A stretch of DNA of 35,354 bases from contig JAOUBX010000007.1 in NCBI GenBank assembly GCA_029860075.1, positions 1 to 35,354 on the forward strand, read 5' to 3'. The notes beneath the pieces were generated by a model. That model ran no database searches, was not told where the DNA came from, and saw only the letters and a program-made list of their open reading frames with translations. Numbering within the stretch: position 1 is the stretch's first letter; every line of letters starts with the position of its first letter. The stretch comes from Deltaproteobacteria bacterium. GTDB lineage: Bacteria; Desulfobacterota; JADFVX01. Shown here one piece after another: positions 22,290 through 30,500 of the stretch. The position numbers and the translations under genes are program-made.

Positions 22290-22500
22290 TGATCATAACT
22301 ATTCAGTGTCCATACTTTAGTAACCCCCTCAATCCCCCTTAGCCCAAGGGGGAGGTTAAAAACAAGGAGTTGCTCTAATTTTGACCCAAGATAAGGGATT
22401 AAAACTCCTCCCATTGGGCTAAGGGTTCTTTTTAATGCCCCTTGAGGGTAGAGGCTGGGAGGGGTTACTCAAAATTGACTGAATAGTTACATTTGATCAT
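22290..22500. repeat. Nested palindromic repeat element, MITE-like
   Basis: Matching arms occur in nested order: TGATCA (22290 and 22494), TAACTATTCAGT (22296-22307) with ACTGAATAGTTA (22478-22489), and AGTAACCCC (22319-22327) with GGGGTTACT (22461-22469). Inside is a CCCCCTTAGCCCAAGGGGGA hairpin and a second related GGGCTAAGGG piece. There is no coding frame. It fills most of the gap between the ATPase and the protease, and its outer arm core matches the hairpin at 1086-1135. Confidence 0.7.
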
Positions 22501-22576
22501 AATAAAATTTATTTCTTCAGGGGATTGAAATAAAATTCTTTAACTCTTTTCTTGTGTTAATGCCTTGATAAAGGTC

Positions 22577-24664
22577 TCATTTCTTAATCTCTGTGTTTGA
22601 TAGTGGGAGCTCTATAGGAGTGATGGTTGTTTCCATAGAGTTGTTATTCTCGTTACTCTCGGTAATAGTTTCATTGCTATCAGCCATTAACAGGAAGATA
22701 TCGTTATTGGTAAAGGGTAAATCGAGGATTAAACCGAAATTTTTACTACTTTGAGGCGAAAGAGAAGGGATGGCTCCGGTATTGATATTACTTCCATTTC
22801 TCTTTATTGCATATGCGGAAGCAGGTGTTTTGGACGCTCCTTTGTTCTTTATAGTGAAAGAGACTATGAGTTTTTTTAATTTCAAATCTCCTTTTACCAA
22901 AAAATCGCTGACCTTTAAGTCGGGATGCGGAATAATACGGGATTTGGAATTATTGTTTTCCCTGTACTCTTTAACGGCATTATTAAAATCTGCTTTAAGC
23001 GTGAGTTTATCATTCGGCTTATGATCAAGGGGAAAGGCCTGGGTTTTACTGTACTCTTCTCCGGGATTAAGGGCAGGTGTTCCACCAAACATTTTAACTT
23101 TGCCGTTAATTGAGATTCCAAAAGTTGATAATTTCGCCTTTCCAGGGCCGAAATTTTTTATCGTAATAGGTAAATTAAGTTTATCGGGACTCACTATATT
23201 TATTTTAAATCGAGTGACGCGCAAATCAGATATCTGTTTTAATGTATTCATTGCATTTAGCCGCCCTGTTCCCAGTAATCCATCGTACTGGGTATTTCCC
23301 GGAATATCATAAATATTATCGGCATTTACCTTTATAAGCATTTTTGAATCATCGGGGCTAATGCCGGGAATGTGGGAGTAGAGAAGCCCTCCGACGGCAG
23401 CGGCATGAGGAGATGCCATTGACGTTCCATTACAATTGCCGTATCCGTCATCAGGATCGCCATGGGTTGAGTCTCCACATGAGTTTGTAATATCGGTCCC
23501 TGGAGGAAAGGAAGACAAGATTATCTTACCGGGAGCCGAGATATCTACCCATTCGCCATAACTGCTGTGGCCGGCTTTAATATCATCGTCGTCAGTGCTG
23601 GCAACGGCCAGAACATTGTCATAGGCAGCAGGATATACTTTTTTGTCGGAATTTCTATTCCCTGCCGAGGCTACATGGAAAATGCCATAGTAATTATAAC
23701 CATCCTGAATAACTTCATAAAGGCTTTGCTTATAAATAATACCGCCAAAGCTCATATTGAATACCTTTGCACCATTATACCGCCCGTAAAGCAATCCACT
23801 TATTATGTTTGATGTATAACCCTTACCATCATCCCCAAAGGCTTTGATCGCCATGACTTTACAATTGGGGCAGGTGCCTGCTCCCCCCAGATTATTATCT
23901 TTTTCCGAAGCAATTGTGCCTGCAACATGAGTCCCATGTCCTAAAACATCCATTGGAGGTCCGTTGTAGCCGAAGGCTGTTGTATATCCATGGACATCAT
24001 CAACATAACCATTGTCATCATCATCTATCCCATTCCCTGGAATTTCACCGTTATTTACCCATAGATTTGCACTTAGATCTTCATGGTTTAAGTCGATACC
24101 CGTATCAATGACGGCAATGACGACTTCCTCAGAACCTTCACTAATGGCCCATGCTTTGGGGGCATCGATATCCGCATCAACAGTGCCTCCGCTTTGTCCC
24201 GTATTATGAAGGGCCCACTGGTCACCAAATATGGGGTCTGTACTATTTACCTGTACAATATAGTTTGGCTCAATATAAAGTATTTCTTTACTTCTCTTTT
24301 TAAGATTGTTCATTACTGATAAGGTAATGGGGTCGATAACTTTTGATGGTTTAACCCTGGGATATATGCGCCCTTTGCCTTTGAGCCGGACAATAAATTC
24401 ACCGGGCATATAAATATTTTTTTTCGCGGGATGTCGTTTCTTAACGGCTATTTTTAATTCCTCTGAACTTAACAAATACATATCCAGTCTTTTATAAATT
24501 AACTTTGACTTTATTTTTTTTGCTTTATCCTTATTGAAGTGGGTTATGCGTGGCATAGAAGAAAGCATCTTGTTGATTCTCTTCTCCCCAAGGGCTATTG
24601 AAGTAGACGGAAAGGGAAGGATTATCAAAAAGGAAATGATTAAAAGCAGTATATTTTTTTTCAT
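22577..24664 (-). CDS. Secreted subtilisin-like serine protease with CARDB repeats
   Basis: A 695-residue exported S8 peptidase. A signal peptide (about residues 1-26) is followed by a propeptide of the fervidolysin type (GEFIVRLKGKGRIYPRV through EILYIEPNYIVQVNSTDP). The catalytic domain runs from about 145 to 475 and has all three residues: Asp187 in AVIDTGID, His243 in GHGTHVAG and Ser415 in GTSMASPH. Oxyanion Asn is in VASAGNRNS. Two CARDB-like immunoglobulin-fold domains follow (about 480-580 and 590-685, each ending with an NxNNN-type motif such as YRENNNSKS and ESNENNNSM). It is probably extracellular and degrades protein. It appears monocistronic. Confidence 0.92.
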   Translation of the reverse strand: MKKNILLLIISFLIILPFPSTSIALGEKRINKMLSSMPRITHFNKDKAKKIKSKLIYKRLDMYLLSSEELKIAVKKRHPAKKNIYMPGEFIVRLKGKGRIYPRVKPSKVIDPITLSVMNNLKKRSKEILYIEPNYIVQVNSTDPIFGDQWALHNTGQSGGTVDADIDAPKAWAISEGSEEVVIAVIDTGIDLNHEDLSANLWVNNGEIPGNGIDDDDNGYVDDVHGYTTAFGYNGPPMDVLGHGTHVAGTIASEKDNNLGGAGTCPNCKVMAIKAFGDDGKGYTSNIISGLLYGRYNGAKVFNMSFGGIIYKQSLYEVIQDGYNYYGIFHVASAGNRNSDKKVYPAAYDNVLAVASTDDDDIKAGHSSYGEWVDISAPGKIILSSFPPGTDITNSCGDSTHGDPDDGYGNCNGTSMASPHAAAVGGLLYSHIPGISPDDSKMLIKVNADNIYDIPGNTQYDGLLGTGRLNAMNTLKQISDLRVTRFKINIVSPDKLNLPITIKNFGPGKAKLSTFGISINGKVKMFGGTPALNPGEEYSKTQAFPLDHKPNDKLTLKADFNNAVKEYRENNNSKSRIIPHPDLKVSDFLVKGDLKLKKLIVSFTIKNKGASKTPASAYAIKRNGSNINTGAIPSLSPQSSKNFGLILDLPFTNNDIFLLMADSNETITESNENNNSMETTITPIELPLSNTEIKK

Positions 24665-25287
24665 TTAAATGGCGCTCCTTTATTTGTTTATTGAACTATA
24701 ATTTTAACTCTAATGGGTGCGGGGATACATACCGGCCTGGCATAAGCGATGCGGGTTTCAAACTGTTAAGCAAGTCCCGCTGTATTGACCACCACTCTTT
24801 TTGAGAAACGTTAATAACCATATACCATTATTTTTTGATATAAGTGCTGATAATTGTGAATTGACCTGAAAATACCCTGTTTTGATTGCGGATTTGGGAT
24901 TGCGGAATGCGGATTTTAAAAGATTTTATCCACGAAGGGCCACGAAGTTTCACGAAGGGAAAAATAGAAAAGATAATGGTATGCCGATTGGCACAGATAA
25001 GAGCTTTTCACGGCAGCACCCACAGGACATAAAAGGGAACGGTGGTGAATGGCGCCAGGTTAAGCACCTTTATCATAGAAAAGGAGCAGTGAATATAAGG
25101 GCAAAGGGTATAATTGGGTATGAAAAAATATACTCCTTTATTCCCCTGTTTTCATCTGCATAACTCTTCGAAAAGACCTCGTTCAGCCCGGCAGATATTA
25201 CCTGAAAAGGTGAAATAACAAAAACAGAAATCGATCCGTCAGCTTGACGTAAGGAGTAACATGCAGTGAAATTTTGCCGTTTTTTTC
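24665..25287. other. Gene-free stretch before the SLATT gene
   Basis: I see no gene here. The stretch from about 24866 to 25045 is repeat sequence: CCTGAAAATACCCTG, GATTGCGGATT words, a CACGAAG module matching 20272-20330, and AGCACCCACAGGACATAAAA, close to 18113-18136 and 22189-22206. The rest (24665-24860 and 25046-25287) has no recognisable motif. The open frame at 24882-25163 is repeat-derived. Confidence 0.6.
24928..24987 (+). repeat. CACGAAG-rich intergenic repeat, copy 2
   Basis: TCCACGAAGGGCCACGAAGT, TTCACGAAGGGAAAAATAGA, then AAAGATAATGGTATGCCGAT. Nearly identical to 20272-20330. Confidence 0.7.
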
Positions 25288-25438
25288 TTGACAGTTTAGC
25301 CCATAGTTAATAGTGTGTGCCACATGAATTAATATCTGAGGAAATTCTTTTAATTCATCTTAATTGGGGGAAAGTCGATGTTTTGGATTGCCTATAGAAA
25401 AAGCCTGCATTTGGTATAAGCCGATGCAGGCTTTTTTT
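25288..25438 (+). ncRNA. Candidate small RNA or leader attenuator
   Basis: TTGACA (25288-25293), 17 nt and TAGTGT (25311-25316) make a plausible promoter with a start near 25323. The transcript would open with ATGAATTAA (25324-25332) pairing with TTAATTCAT (25350-25358), and end in a very strong hairpin: AAAAAGCCTGCAT (25398-25410) against ATGCAGGC plus seven T (25424-25438). That gives an RNA of about 115 nt. Alternatively it is the leader of the SLATT gene at 25483. A 13-codon frame, MFWIAYRKSLHLV, starts at 25378 behind GGGGGAAA and stops in the hairpin loop, so ribosomes on it would open the terminator. Confidence 0.45.
25398..25438 (+). terminator. Strong Rho-independent terminator
   Basis: A stem of at least 13 bp (AAAAAGCCTGCAT with ATGCAGGCTTTTT) with a 13-nt loop and a T7 tract. 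No ordinary gene ends upstream of it on this strand, which is why the stretch before it is proposed as a small RNA or leader. Confidence 0.85.
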
Positions 25439-25482
25439 GTAGTTTTTGTAAAGAGTACGTAAATATTTTATCAGGTTGTTTT

Positions 25483-25926
25483 ATGGATGAAAAAAAGTAT
25501 CTCCAGGAGAGACTGGATGACCAGATTAACTGGTACAACAAGAAAAGCCAATGGCACCAGAAGTGGTATAAAGGTTTAAAAATTATTGAAATAATAGCCG
25601 CTACGTCCATTCCTTTCTTTGTTGGTTTTATGAGTGATGCAAAACCCTTCTTTGGTGTGATTACAGGTTTGCTTGGAGTTATTGTTGCCGTTATTTCAGG
25701 AATAATTACGCTTTACAAATTCCAGGAGATATGGACTGAATACAGAACAACTTGTGAAACTCTGACACATGAAAAATTCTTATTTCAAACAAAATGTGAA
25801 CCATACGATATCGACAATCCGTTCCCGCTCCTGGTCAAGCGAGTTGAGGCGATTATTTCCAGCGAACATTCAAACTGGGGACAGTATATAAAAAATGAGG
25901 GAACAAAAGAAGGAAAACAGAAATAA
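25483..25926 (+). CDS. DUF4231 / SLATT two-TM protein
   Basis: A 147-residue membrane protein. It opens with a charged, aromatic helix (YLQERLDDQINWYNKKSQWHQKWYKGLK). Two membrane helices follow (IIEIIAATSIPFFVGFM and FFGVITGLLGVIVAVISGIITLY), and then a cytoplasmic helical tail (KFQEIWTEYRTTCETLTHEKFLF through YDIDNPFPLLVKRVEAIISSE). This is the layout of DUF4231 proteins in the SLATT superfamily, which are predicted pore-forming effectors of nucleotide-activated defence systems. It precedes the TRAF-binding and TIR-STAND genes on the same strand, with a 72-nt gap, and may act as the membrane effector of that cluster. The role is inferred from family and context. Confidence 0.82.
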   Translation: MDEKKYLQERLDDQINWYNKKSQWHQKWYKGLKIIEIIAATSIPFFVGFMSDAKPFFGVITGLLGVIVAVISGIITLYKFQEIWTEYRTTCETLTHEKFLFQTKCEPYDIDNPFPLLVKRVEAIISSEHSNWGQYIKNEGTKEGKQK

Positions 25927-25998
25927 CGTTTTTCGTGTCGCAAGTTAAAGACTTATTTAAGCTATCAATCATTAAACAACTCTTATTTGGAGAGCTTA

Positions 25999-27324
25999 AT
26001 GAAACCACTCTGCTTTATCCTCATGCCCTTCGGCAAGAAAGCGGATGCCTCAGGAAAGATGATCGATTTTGACGCCGTCTATTCCGATTTGATAGCCCCG
26101 GCCATTGAAGAGGCGGGACTTGAGCCGCTCCGTGCCGACGAAGAAATGACCGGCGGTATTATCCACAAACCCATGTTTGAGCGGCTTATTTTATGTGAAT
26201 ATGCCGTAGCGGACCTCACCACAGCCAATGCTAACGTTTTTTATGAACTCGGCATTCGTCATGCGACGCGTGAGTGGAGCACTGTTCTTGTCTTTGCCGA
26301 AGGGGGCAGTCAGTTGCCTTTCGATGTGGCACCTCTACGAGCGCTGCCCTACAAACTGGCTGCAGATGGTAAGCCTACTAATATTGATGGGTCTAAAAAA
26401 GCCCTGAAAGAGAGATTGTTTGAAGCAAAAGAAGGGGCTACGGATAGCCCTCTTTATGACCTTGTTGAAGATTTTCCTGATATTGACCATAAGAAGACAG
26501 ATGTTTTCCGGGATCATGTGAAATACTCCCGGCAATTAAAAGATAAACTGGCTGGTGCCCGAAAGGAAGGCCTCGATGCACTCAAGGCGATCGAAGCGGA
26601 TCTTGGTTATCTTCAAAATATTGAATCCGGTGTTGTACTTGATCTGTTCCTTTCTTACCGTGCCCTTAAAGGCTGGCATGAAATGGTTTCTCTTGTGGAC
26701 CAAATGACGCCGCCCCTGGCTGCAACAGTCATGGTGCAGGAGCAGCTGGCGTTGGCCTTAAACAGGAAGGGGGAGGGAGAGAAGGCGGAAAAAGTCCTTT
26801 TAGACCTCATTGAAAAAAGAGGGCCCGGCAGTGAGACCTATGGAATCCTCGGTCGTGTTTATAAGGACAGGTGGGAGGCTGCGTCAAAAAATGGTGAAAT
26901 ATTTCTTGCCAATTCCTTGCTCGGCAAGGCAATAGACGCCTACCTGAAAGGCTTTGAAGCGGACTGGCGTGACGCCTATCCCGGGATAAATGTCGTAACC
27001 CTTATGGAATTAAAAGAACCGCCCGATCCCCGGTGGGTAGAGATAATACCTGTTGTTCGCTATTCCGTGGAACGTAAAATTGCTGCCGGCAAGCCCGATT
27101 ATTGGGATTATGCCACAGGTCTTGAACTGGCTGTATTGGCAAAGGATGAAGAAAAGGCAATGACTGCTCTCGGTGATGCGCTGGCGTCTATTCGGGAGGT
27201 GTGGGAGCCGGAGACGACGGTGAGGAATTTGAGGTTAATTCGGGAGGCCAGGGAAGCCAGGGGTGAGGATGTTGCCTGGGCGAAGGAAATAGAAGTGGAA
27301 TTGCAAAAGAAAGCGACTTTTTAA
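25999..27324 (+). CDS. TRAFs-binding (DUF4071) protein with TIR/DRT-like head
   Basis: A 441-residue protein. Residues about 1-125 resemble a nucleoside 2-deoxyribosyltransferase/TIR-like Rossmannoid domain: CFILMPFGKK, DLIAPAIEEAGLEPLRADE, IIHKPMFERLILCEYAVADLTTANANVFYELGIRHA. The Asp in VADLT and the Asn-Glu in NVFYELG are the expected active-site region. From about 175 on it is helical with TPR-like pairs and matches the TRAFs-binding domain (PF13281, formerly DUF4071) that also occurs in animal ASK-type MAP3 kinases. The ATG at 25999, behind TTGGAGAG, is preferred over an in-frame TTG at 25987. A signalling or NAD/nucleotide-processing role in conflict is likely but inferred. Confidence 0.82.
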   Translation: MKPLCFILMPFGKKADASGKMIDFDAVYSDLIAPAIEEAGLEPLRADEEMTGGIIHKPMFERLILCEYAVADLTTANANVFYELGIRHATREWSTVLVFAEGGSQLPFDVAPLRALPYKLAADGKPTNIDGSKKALKERLFEAKEGATDSPLYDLVEDFPDIDHKKTDVFRDHVKYSRQLKDKLAGARKEGLDALKAIEADLGYLQNIESGVVLDLFLSYRALKGWHEMVSLVDQMTPPLAATVMVQEQLALALNRKGEGEKAEKVLLDLIEKRGPGSETYGILGRVYKDRWEAASKNGEIFLANSLLGKAIDAYLKGFEADWRDAYPGINVVTLMELKEPPDPRWVEIIPVVRYSVERKIAAGKPDYWDYATGLELAVLAKDEEKAMTALGDALASIREVWEPETTVRNLRLIREAREARGEDVAWAKEIEVELQKKATF

Positions 27325-27391
27325 ACGTGAGTTGTTAATCAGACGGGATGAAAAACTGTTCCTTACGGAATAGGTATGCCGGATTTCGACC

Positions 27392-27466
27392 TCCCCCTGT
27401 TCAACCCTTGGCAAGGAGGGTATAGATTGCTTCCTTCCCTTGCTAAGGGGAGGTTAGGAGGGGTAA
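27392..27466. repeat. Palindromic CCTCCCC/GGAGG intergenic repeat
   Basis: CCTCCCCCTGTTCAACCCTT with CTTGGCAAGGAGGG, then TTCCCTTGCTAAGGGGAGGT and TAGGAGGGG. The pieces can pair with each other, and the wording resembles the inside of the element at 22290-22500. It separates the TRAF-binding gene from the TIR stump. Confidence 0.55.
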
Positions 27467-27510
27467 ATTGTAATACTTTCAATAGCCGTGTTAATAAATG
27501 GGAAGAACCA

Positions 27511-27639
27511 ATGAGTGATATTTTTATCAGTTATTCAAGTGAAGGCCGTGAAAAGGTAAAGCCTTTGGCGGAAGTCCTTGCGGAGCAGGGATGGTCCGTG
27601 TGGTGGGACAGGACTATCCGAACAGGCGGGGATTTATGA
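27511..27639 (+). pseudogene. Truncated TIR-domain gene, 42 aa
   Basis: The frame opens with MSDIFISYSSEGREKVKPLA and continues through EQGWSVWWDRTI to a stop at 27637-27639. This is the exact opening of a bacterial TIR domain (first strand, helix A, second strand and BB-loop), but it lacks the catalytic helix. A plausible GGGAAGA ribosome binding site precedes the ATG. The stop overlaps the start of the next, complete TIR-STAND gene by four bases (ATGA). It is probably the remnant of a TIR gene replaced by recombination; it could also be a translated leader that couples to the next gene. Confidence 0.7.
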
Positions 27640-30389
27640 GTAAAATATTCATATCTTATGCTAGAGATGATAAAGATGAAGATTTTATAAAAAATCTTTG
27701 CACATGGCTTGACAAGGAGGGACACCATGTTTGGTGGGATAGAGAGTCCATGCCTTCCAGGGCGCTTCAATTCACGGAGGAAATAAGGCTTGCCATAGAA
27801 GAAGTAGATCGACTATTCCTGATTTTTGGACCTGCCGTACTTGAATCGAAATATGTGCGAGACGAGATCGATTATGCCTTTCATCAGAAGTGCAAGGTTG
27901 TGACGACCATTTTGCGGAAGGGAAAAATGGATGATCTGCCGGAGGAGTTAAGGAGAGCACATGTATTGGATTTTACAGAAACTTCCCAATTAGAGCATGC
28001 CTGGAAACAAATCAAGAAAACCCTGAAAAAGCCTGTAGTAATCGGTTTTAATGAGACACCTAAACTCCCGGAACATTATTGGCCCCGTAGTGAAGATCTT
28101 GCCTGGTTGAAAAGTGCATTGCTGCCAGACAGAATAGCCCTTAAAAGTAAAATAGCTTTTATCAGCGGAATGGGAGGAATGGGGAAATCTGTGCTCGCTG
28201 CTTCATTTGCTAAATCCTGTGAAGTACGCTGGGCTTTTTTTCATGGTATCAAATTAATAAAACTCGATAATTTGGGTGAGGGTAAAAAACCCGATGAAAT
28301 ACTTATAAAAGCATTGCAGCAGGCCGCACTGGCTTTCGGTGATAAAATAACAGAAAAGTATTCTGATCTTGATGGTGCAAAAACAAGCCTAAGGCAATAC
28401 CTTGAAAAAAAAGCTTCCTTAATTATACTTGATAATGTTTGGGATACTGCCCAAGTTAATACTTTTGTTAATACTCTTGGCTCAGAGTGTGGACTTCTGG
28501 TTACCACTCGCAATGAAGCGGTTGCGGTGGGCTTTGAGGATCGATTACATCAGTTGAGAGTGCTTAGTGAAAATTCTGCGATTCAACTGCTTGCTGACTG
28601 GTGCAACTCGACAATGGAAGAAATGCCCCGTGAGGCTCGGTCTGTCGCCAAAGCATGCGGTTATCTCCCTTTTGCTCTCTCATTGTGCGGTGCAATGGCA
28701 AGCGGCCGCCGTCCTGTTGCCTGGACGAGTTTGCTCGAGGCACTGCAAGAAGCTGACCTTACTTATATTCAGAGTCAACTTCCTGATTATTCGGAGTATC
28801 AAAATGTATATCAATGCCTTGAAGTAAGCTTTAAAACCCTGGAAAGTGAAGATAATAGGATAAAATACTCCAGGTGTTACCTTGATATGGCTGTTTTTCC
28901 CGGGGGAGAACCTTTGCCGGAATCTGTCATAACAATGTTGTGGTTGATTTCGGACCATTCGAAAAACCTGAAAACGCGTGATTTTGACCTCATTTTTCAG
29001 AAACTTGTGAGCCGTTCCTTGCTTCAATTTTATAGAGATACACCGCCATATCAATATTCGCTTCATGATTTGCAAAGAGATCATTTGCTGGCCAAAATAA
29101 AGAATGATCACCTGTTGTCTTTGCATGAAAATCTGGGAGGAGCCCTGCTTGAGTGGTGGAAGGAGAATAAATTGATATATAATAAAGAAAATGAGGATAA
29201 ACAAAAATATATTATGAATAATCTATTTTCCCATTTGGTTCAAGCAGGCTCCTGGAATGATTTGAGGAACTTAATTGCCGATGTTGAGTATTTGAAAAAG
29301 CAGCAAAGCCCGGAACGGCAGTATGGTTTCGAGCAGGAATTCAAGACTTTTTTAGAAAAAGAGAATTTAGAAGTAATAAGGGAAATTCTCAATGCTTTGC
29401 TTGAGACGCTAAAAAAGATGAAAAACGGGAAGACCAAGGCGGACTGGCTTGATACATTTGCTTATTGGATAACAGTTGTTTGTGAAAATGATGAAAGCAA
29501 AGCAGATAGAACTTTAACGTTAAAAGAGATTGCTGCTAACTTTGACAAAGCTTGTGGAGAGGTTTCTCAAAAACTTTCCGACAGCTATTTGAAGAAAGGT
29601 GATAGGGGCTGGGCTTTAAGATTTGCAGAGCTTCGCACCTGGGTTTATCAGCGGGCAGGCGAATATGAGATGTGTGCTGAAGCTTGCAGGGATGCTGAAA
29701 AACAGTGTCGGAAAGTTGAGATGGAAGATGCCTATCGATATCTTGCCGGAGCAGAGTTTTTACGGGTCCGGGCACAGTCATTAAATAAATTGTCTAAATC
29801 ACTTTCTGCCGGTGCTAAAAAGGAGAAGAATATTGAGGCCTACAATGAATTAAAGGACCATATTAGCGAATATAGTCCGGGAGGTTGGAATCCCACAATT
29901 AAAGAATGGCAACTATTAGAAAAGGTAGCGGAAGAGGACTTGGACAAAGTACTTGTCACTCCCTCTATGAAGAAAAAGGAAAAGTATAAAGCTTTTAAAG
30001 CGCTAGTGGTTTCTAATGAACACGATTGTATCAGTGCAATACATATTGTTAGTTTCTTTGAACAAAGCAATGGATTTGTAGAGTGGATTCATCATAAGAA
30101 TTTCAAAGAAGAGGATTTTGCTTGTGAAGACACATTATTTACAGTCTTGATTGGGGGGCCTAAATCTCCAGGTATATCAAGTGTTGCGGAAGAATTTTAC
30201 GAGGTTGACAAAAAGGGATTTCTCAGAATGTACTCTGGGTTATATTTTGAAGCAAGTTGTATTGAAATAGAGAAAAATAATTCCCACTGTTACATGCTTG
30301 GTGGAATTTCTAAAGTAAATACGTTAATGGCGGCATATAATTTCACTAAGAGTGAAGAGGTGGCGAAAATTATAAGAGAAAAAAGCTAA
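27636..30389 (+). CDS. TIR - NB-ARC (STAND) protein with TPR-like C-terminus
   Basis: A 917-residue NLR-like protein. Residues 1-130 are a TIR domain: SKIFISYARDDKDEDF, HHVWWDRESM, RLFLIFGPAVLESKYVRDEIDYA, in which the Glu of the helix after S-KYVRDE is the likely NADase residue. Walker A is GMGGMGKS (about 178-185), Walker B is SLIILDNVW (about 260), the RNBS-like LLVTTRNEAVA follows, and GYLPFALSLCGAM (about 338) corresponds to the GLPLA motif. A winged-helix and a long helical TPR-like region follow to about 820. The last 100 residues form a separate domain (LFTVLIGGPKSPGISS through YMLGGISKVNTLMAAY). The start at 27636 is preferred over 27591 because the TIR begins there. It probably senses an invader and depletes NAD; this is family-based inference. 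Confidence 0.9.
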   Translation: MSKIFISYARDDKDEDFIKNLCTWLDKEGHHVWWDRESMPSRALQFTEEIRLAIEEVDRLFLIFGPAVLESKYVRDEIDYAFHQKCKVVTTILRKGKMDDLPEELRRAHVLDFTETSQLEHAWKQIKKTLKKPVVIGFNETPKLPEHYWPRSEDLAWLKSALLPDRIALKSKIAFISGMGGMGKSVLAASFAKSCEVRWAFFHGIKLIKLDNLGEGKKPDEILIKALQQAALAFGDKITEKYSDLDGAKTSLRQYLEKKASLIILDNVWDTAQVNTFVNTLGSECGLLVTTRNEAVAVGFEDRLHQLRVLSENSAIQLLADWCNSTMEEMPREARSVAKACGYLPFALSLCGAMASGRRPVAWTSLLEALQEADLTYIQSQLPDYSEYQNVYQCLEVSFKTLESEDNRIKYSRCYLDMAVFPGGEPLPESVITMLWLISDHSKNLKTRDFDLIFQKLVSRSLLQFYRDTPPYQYSLHDLQRDHLLAKIKNDHLLSLHENLGGALLEWWKENKLIYNKENEDKQKYIMNNLFSHLVQAGSWNDLRNLIADVEYLKKQQSPERQYGFEQEFKTFLEKENLEVIREILNALLETLKKMKNGKTKADWLDTFAYWITVVCENDESKADRTLTLKEIAANFDKACGEVSQKLSDSYLKKGDRGWALRFAELRTWVYQRAGEYEMCAEACRDAEKQCRKVEMEDAYRYLAGAEFLRVRAQSLNKLSKSLSAGAKKEKNIEAYNELKDHISEYSPGGWNPTIKEWQLLEKVAEEDLDKVLVTPSMKKKEKYKAFKALVVSNEHDCISAIHIVSFFEQSNGFVEWIHHKNFKEEDFACEDTLFTVLIGGPKSPGISSVAEEFYEVDKKGFLRMYSGLYFEASCIEIEKNNSHCYMLGGISKVNTLMAAYNFTKSEEVAKIIREKS

Positions 30390-30500
30390 CCAATCATTTA
30401 CGCTGAATATTTGATTATTGCATATTTCAGCCCCTTCTTTCGGGTGTGAATTCCAATACCGAATTATCCCGGAACATAAGGGCTGGATCTTATTAATTTC

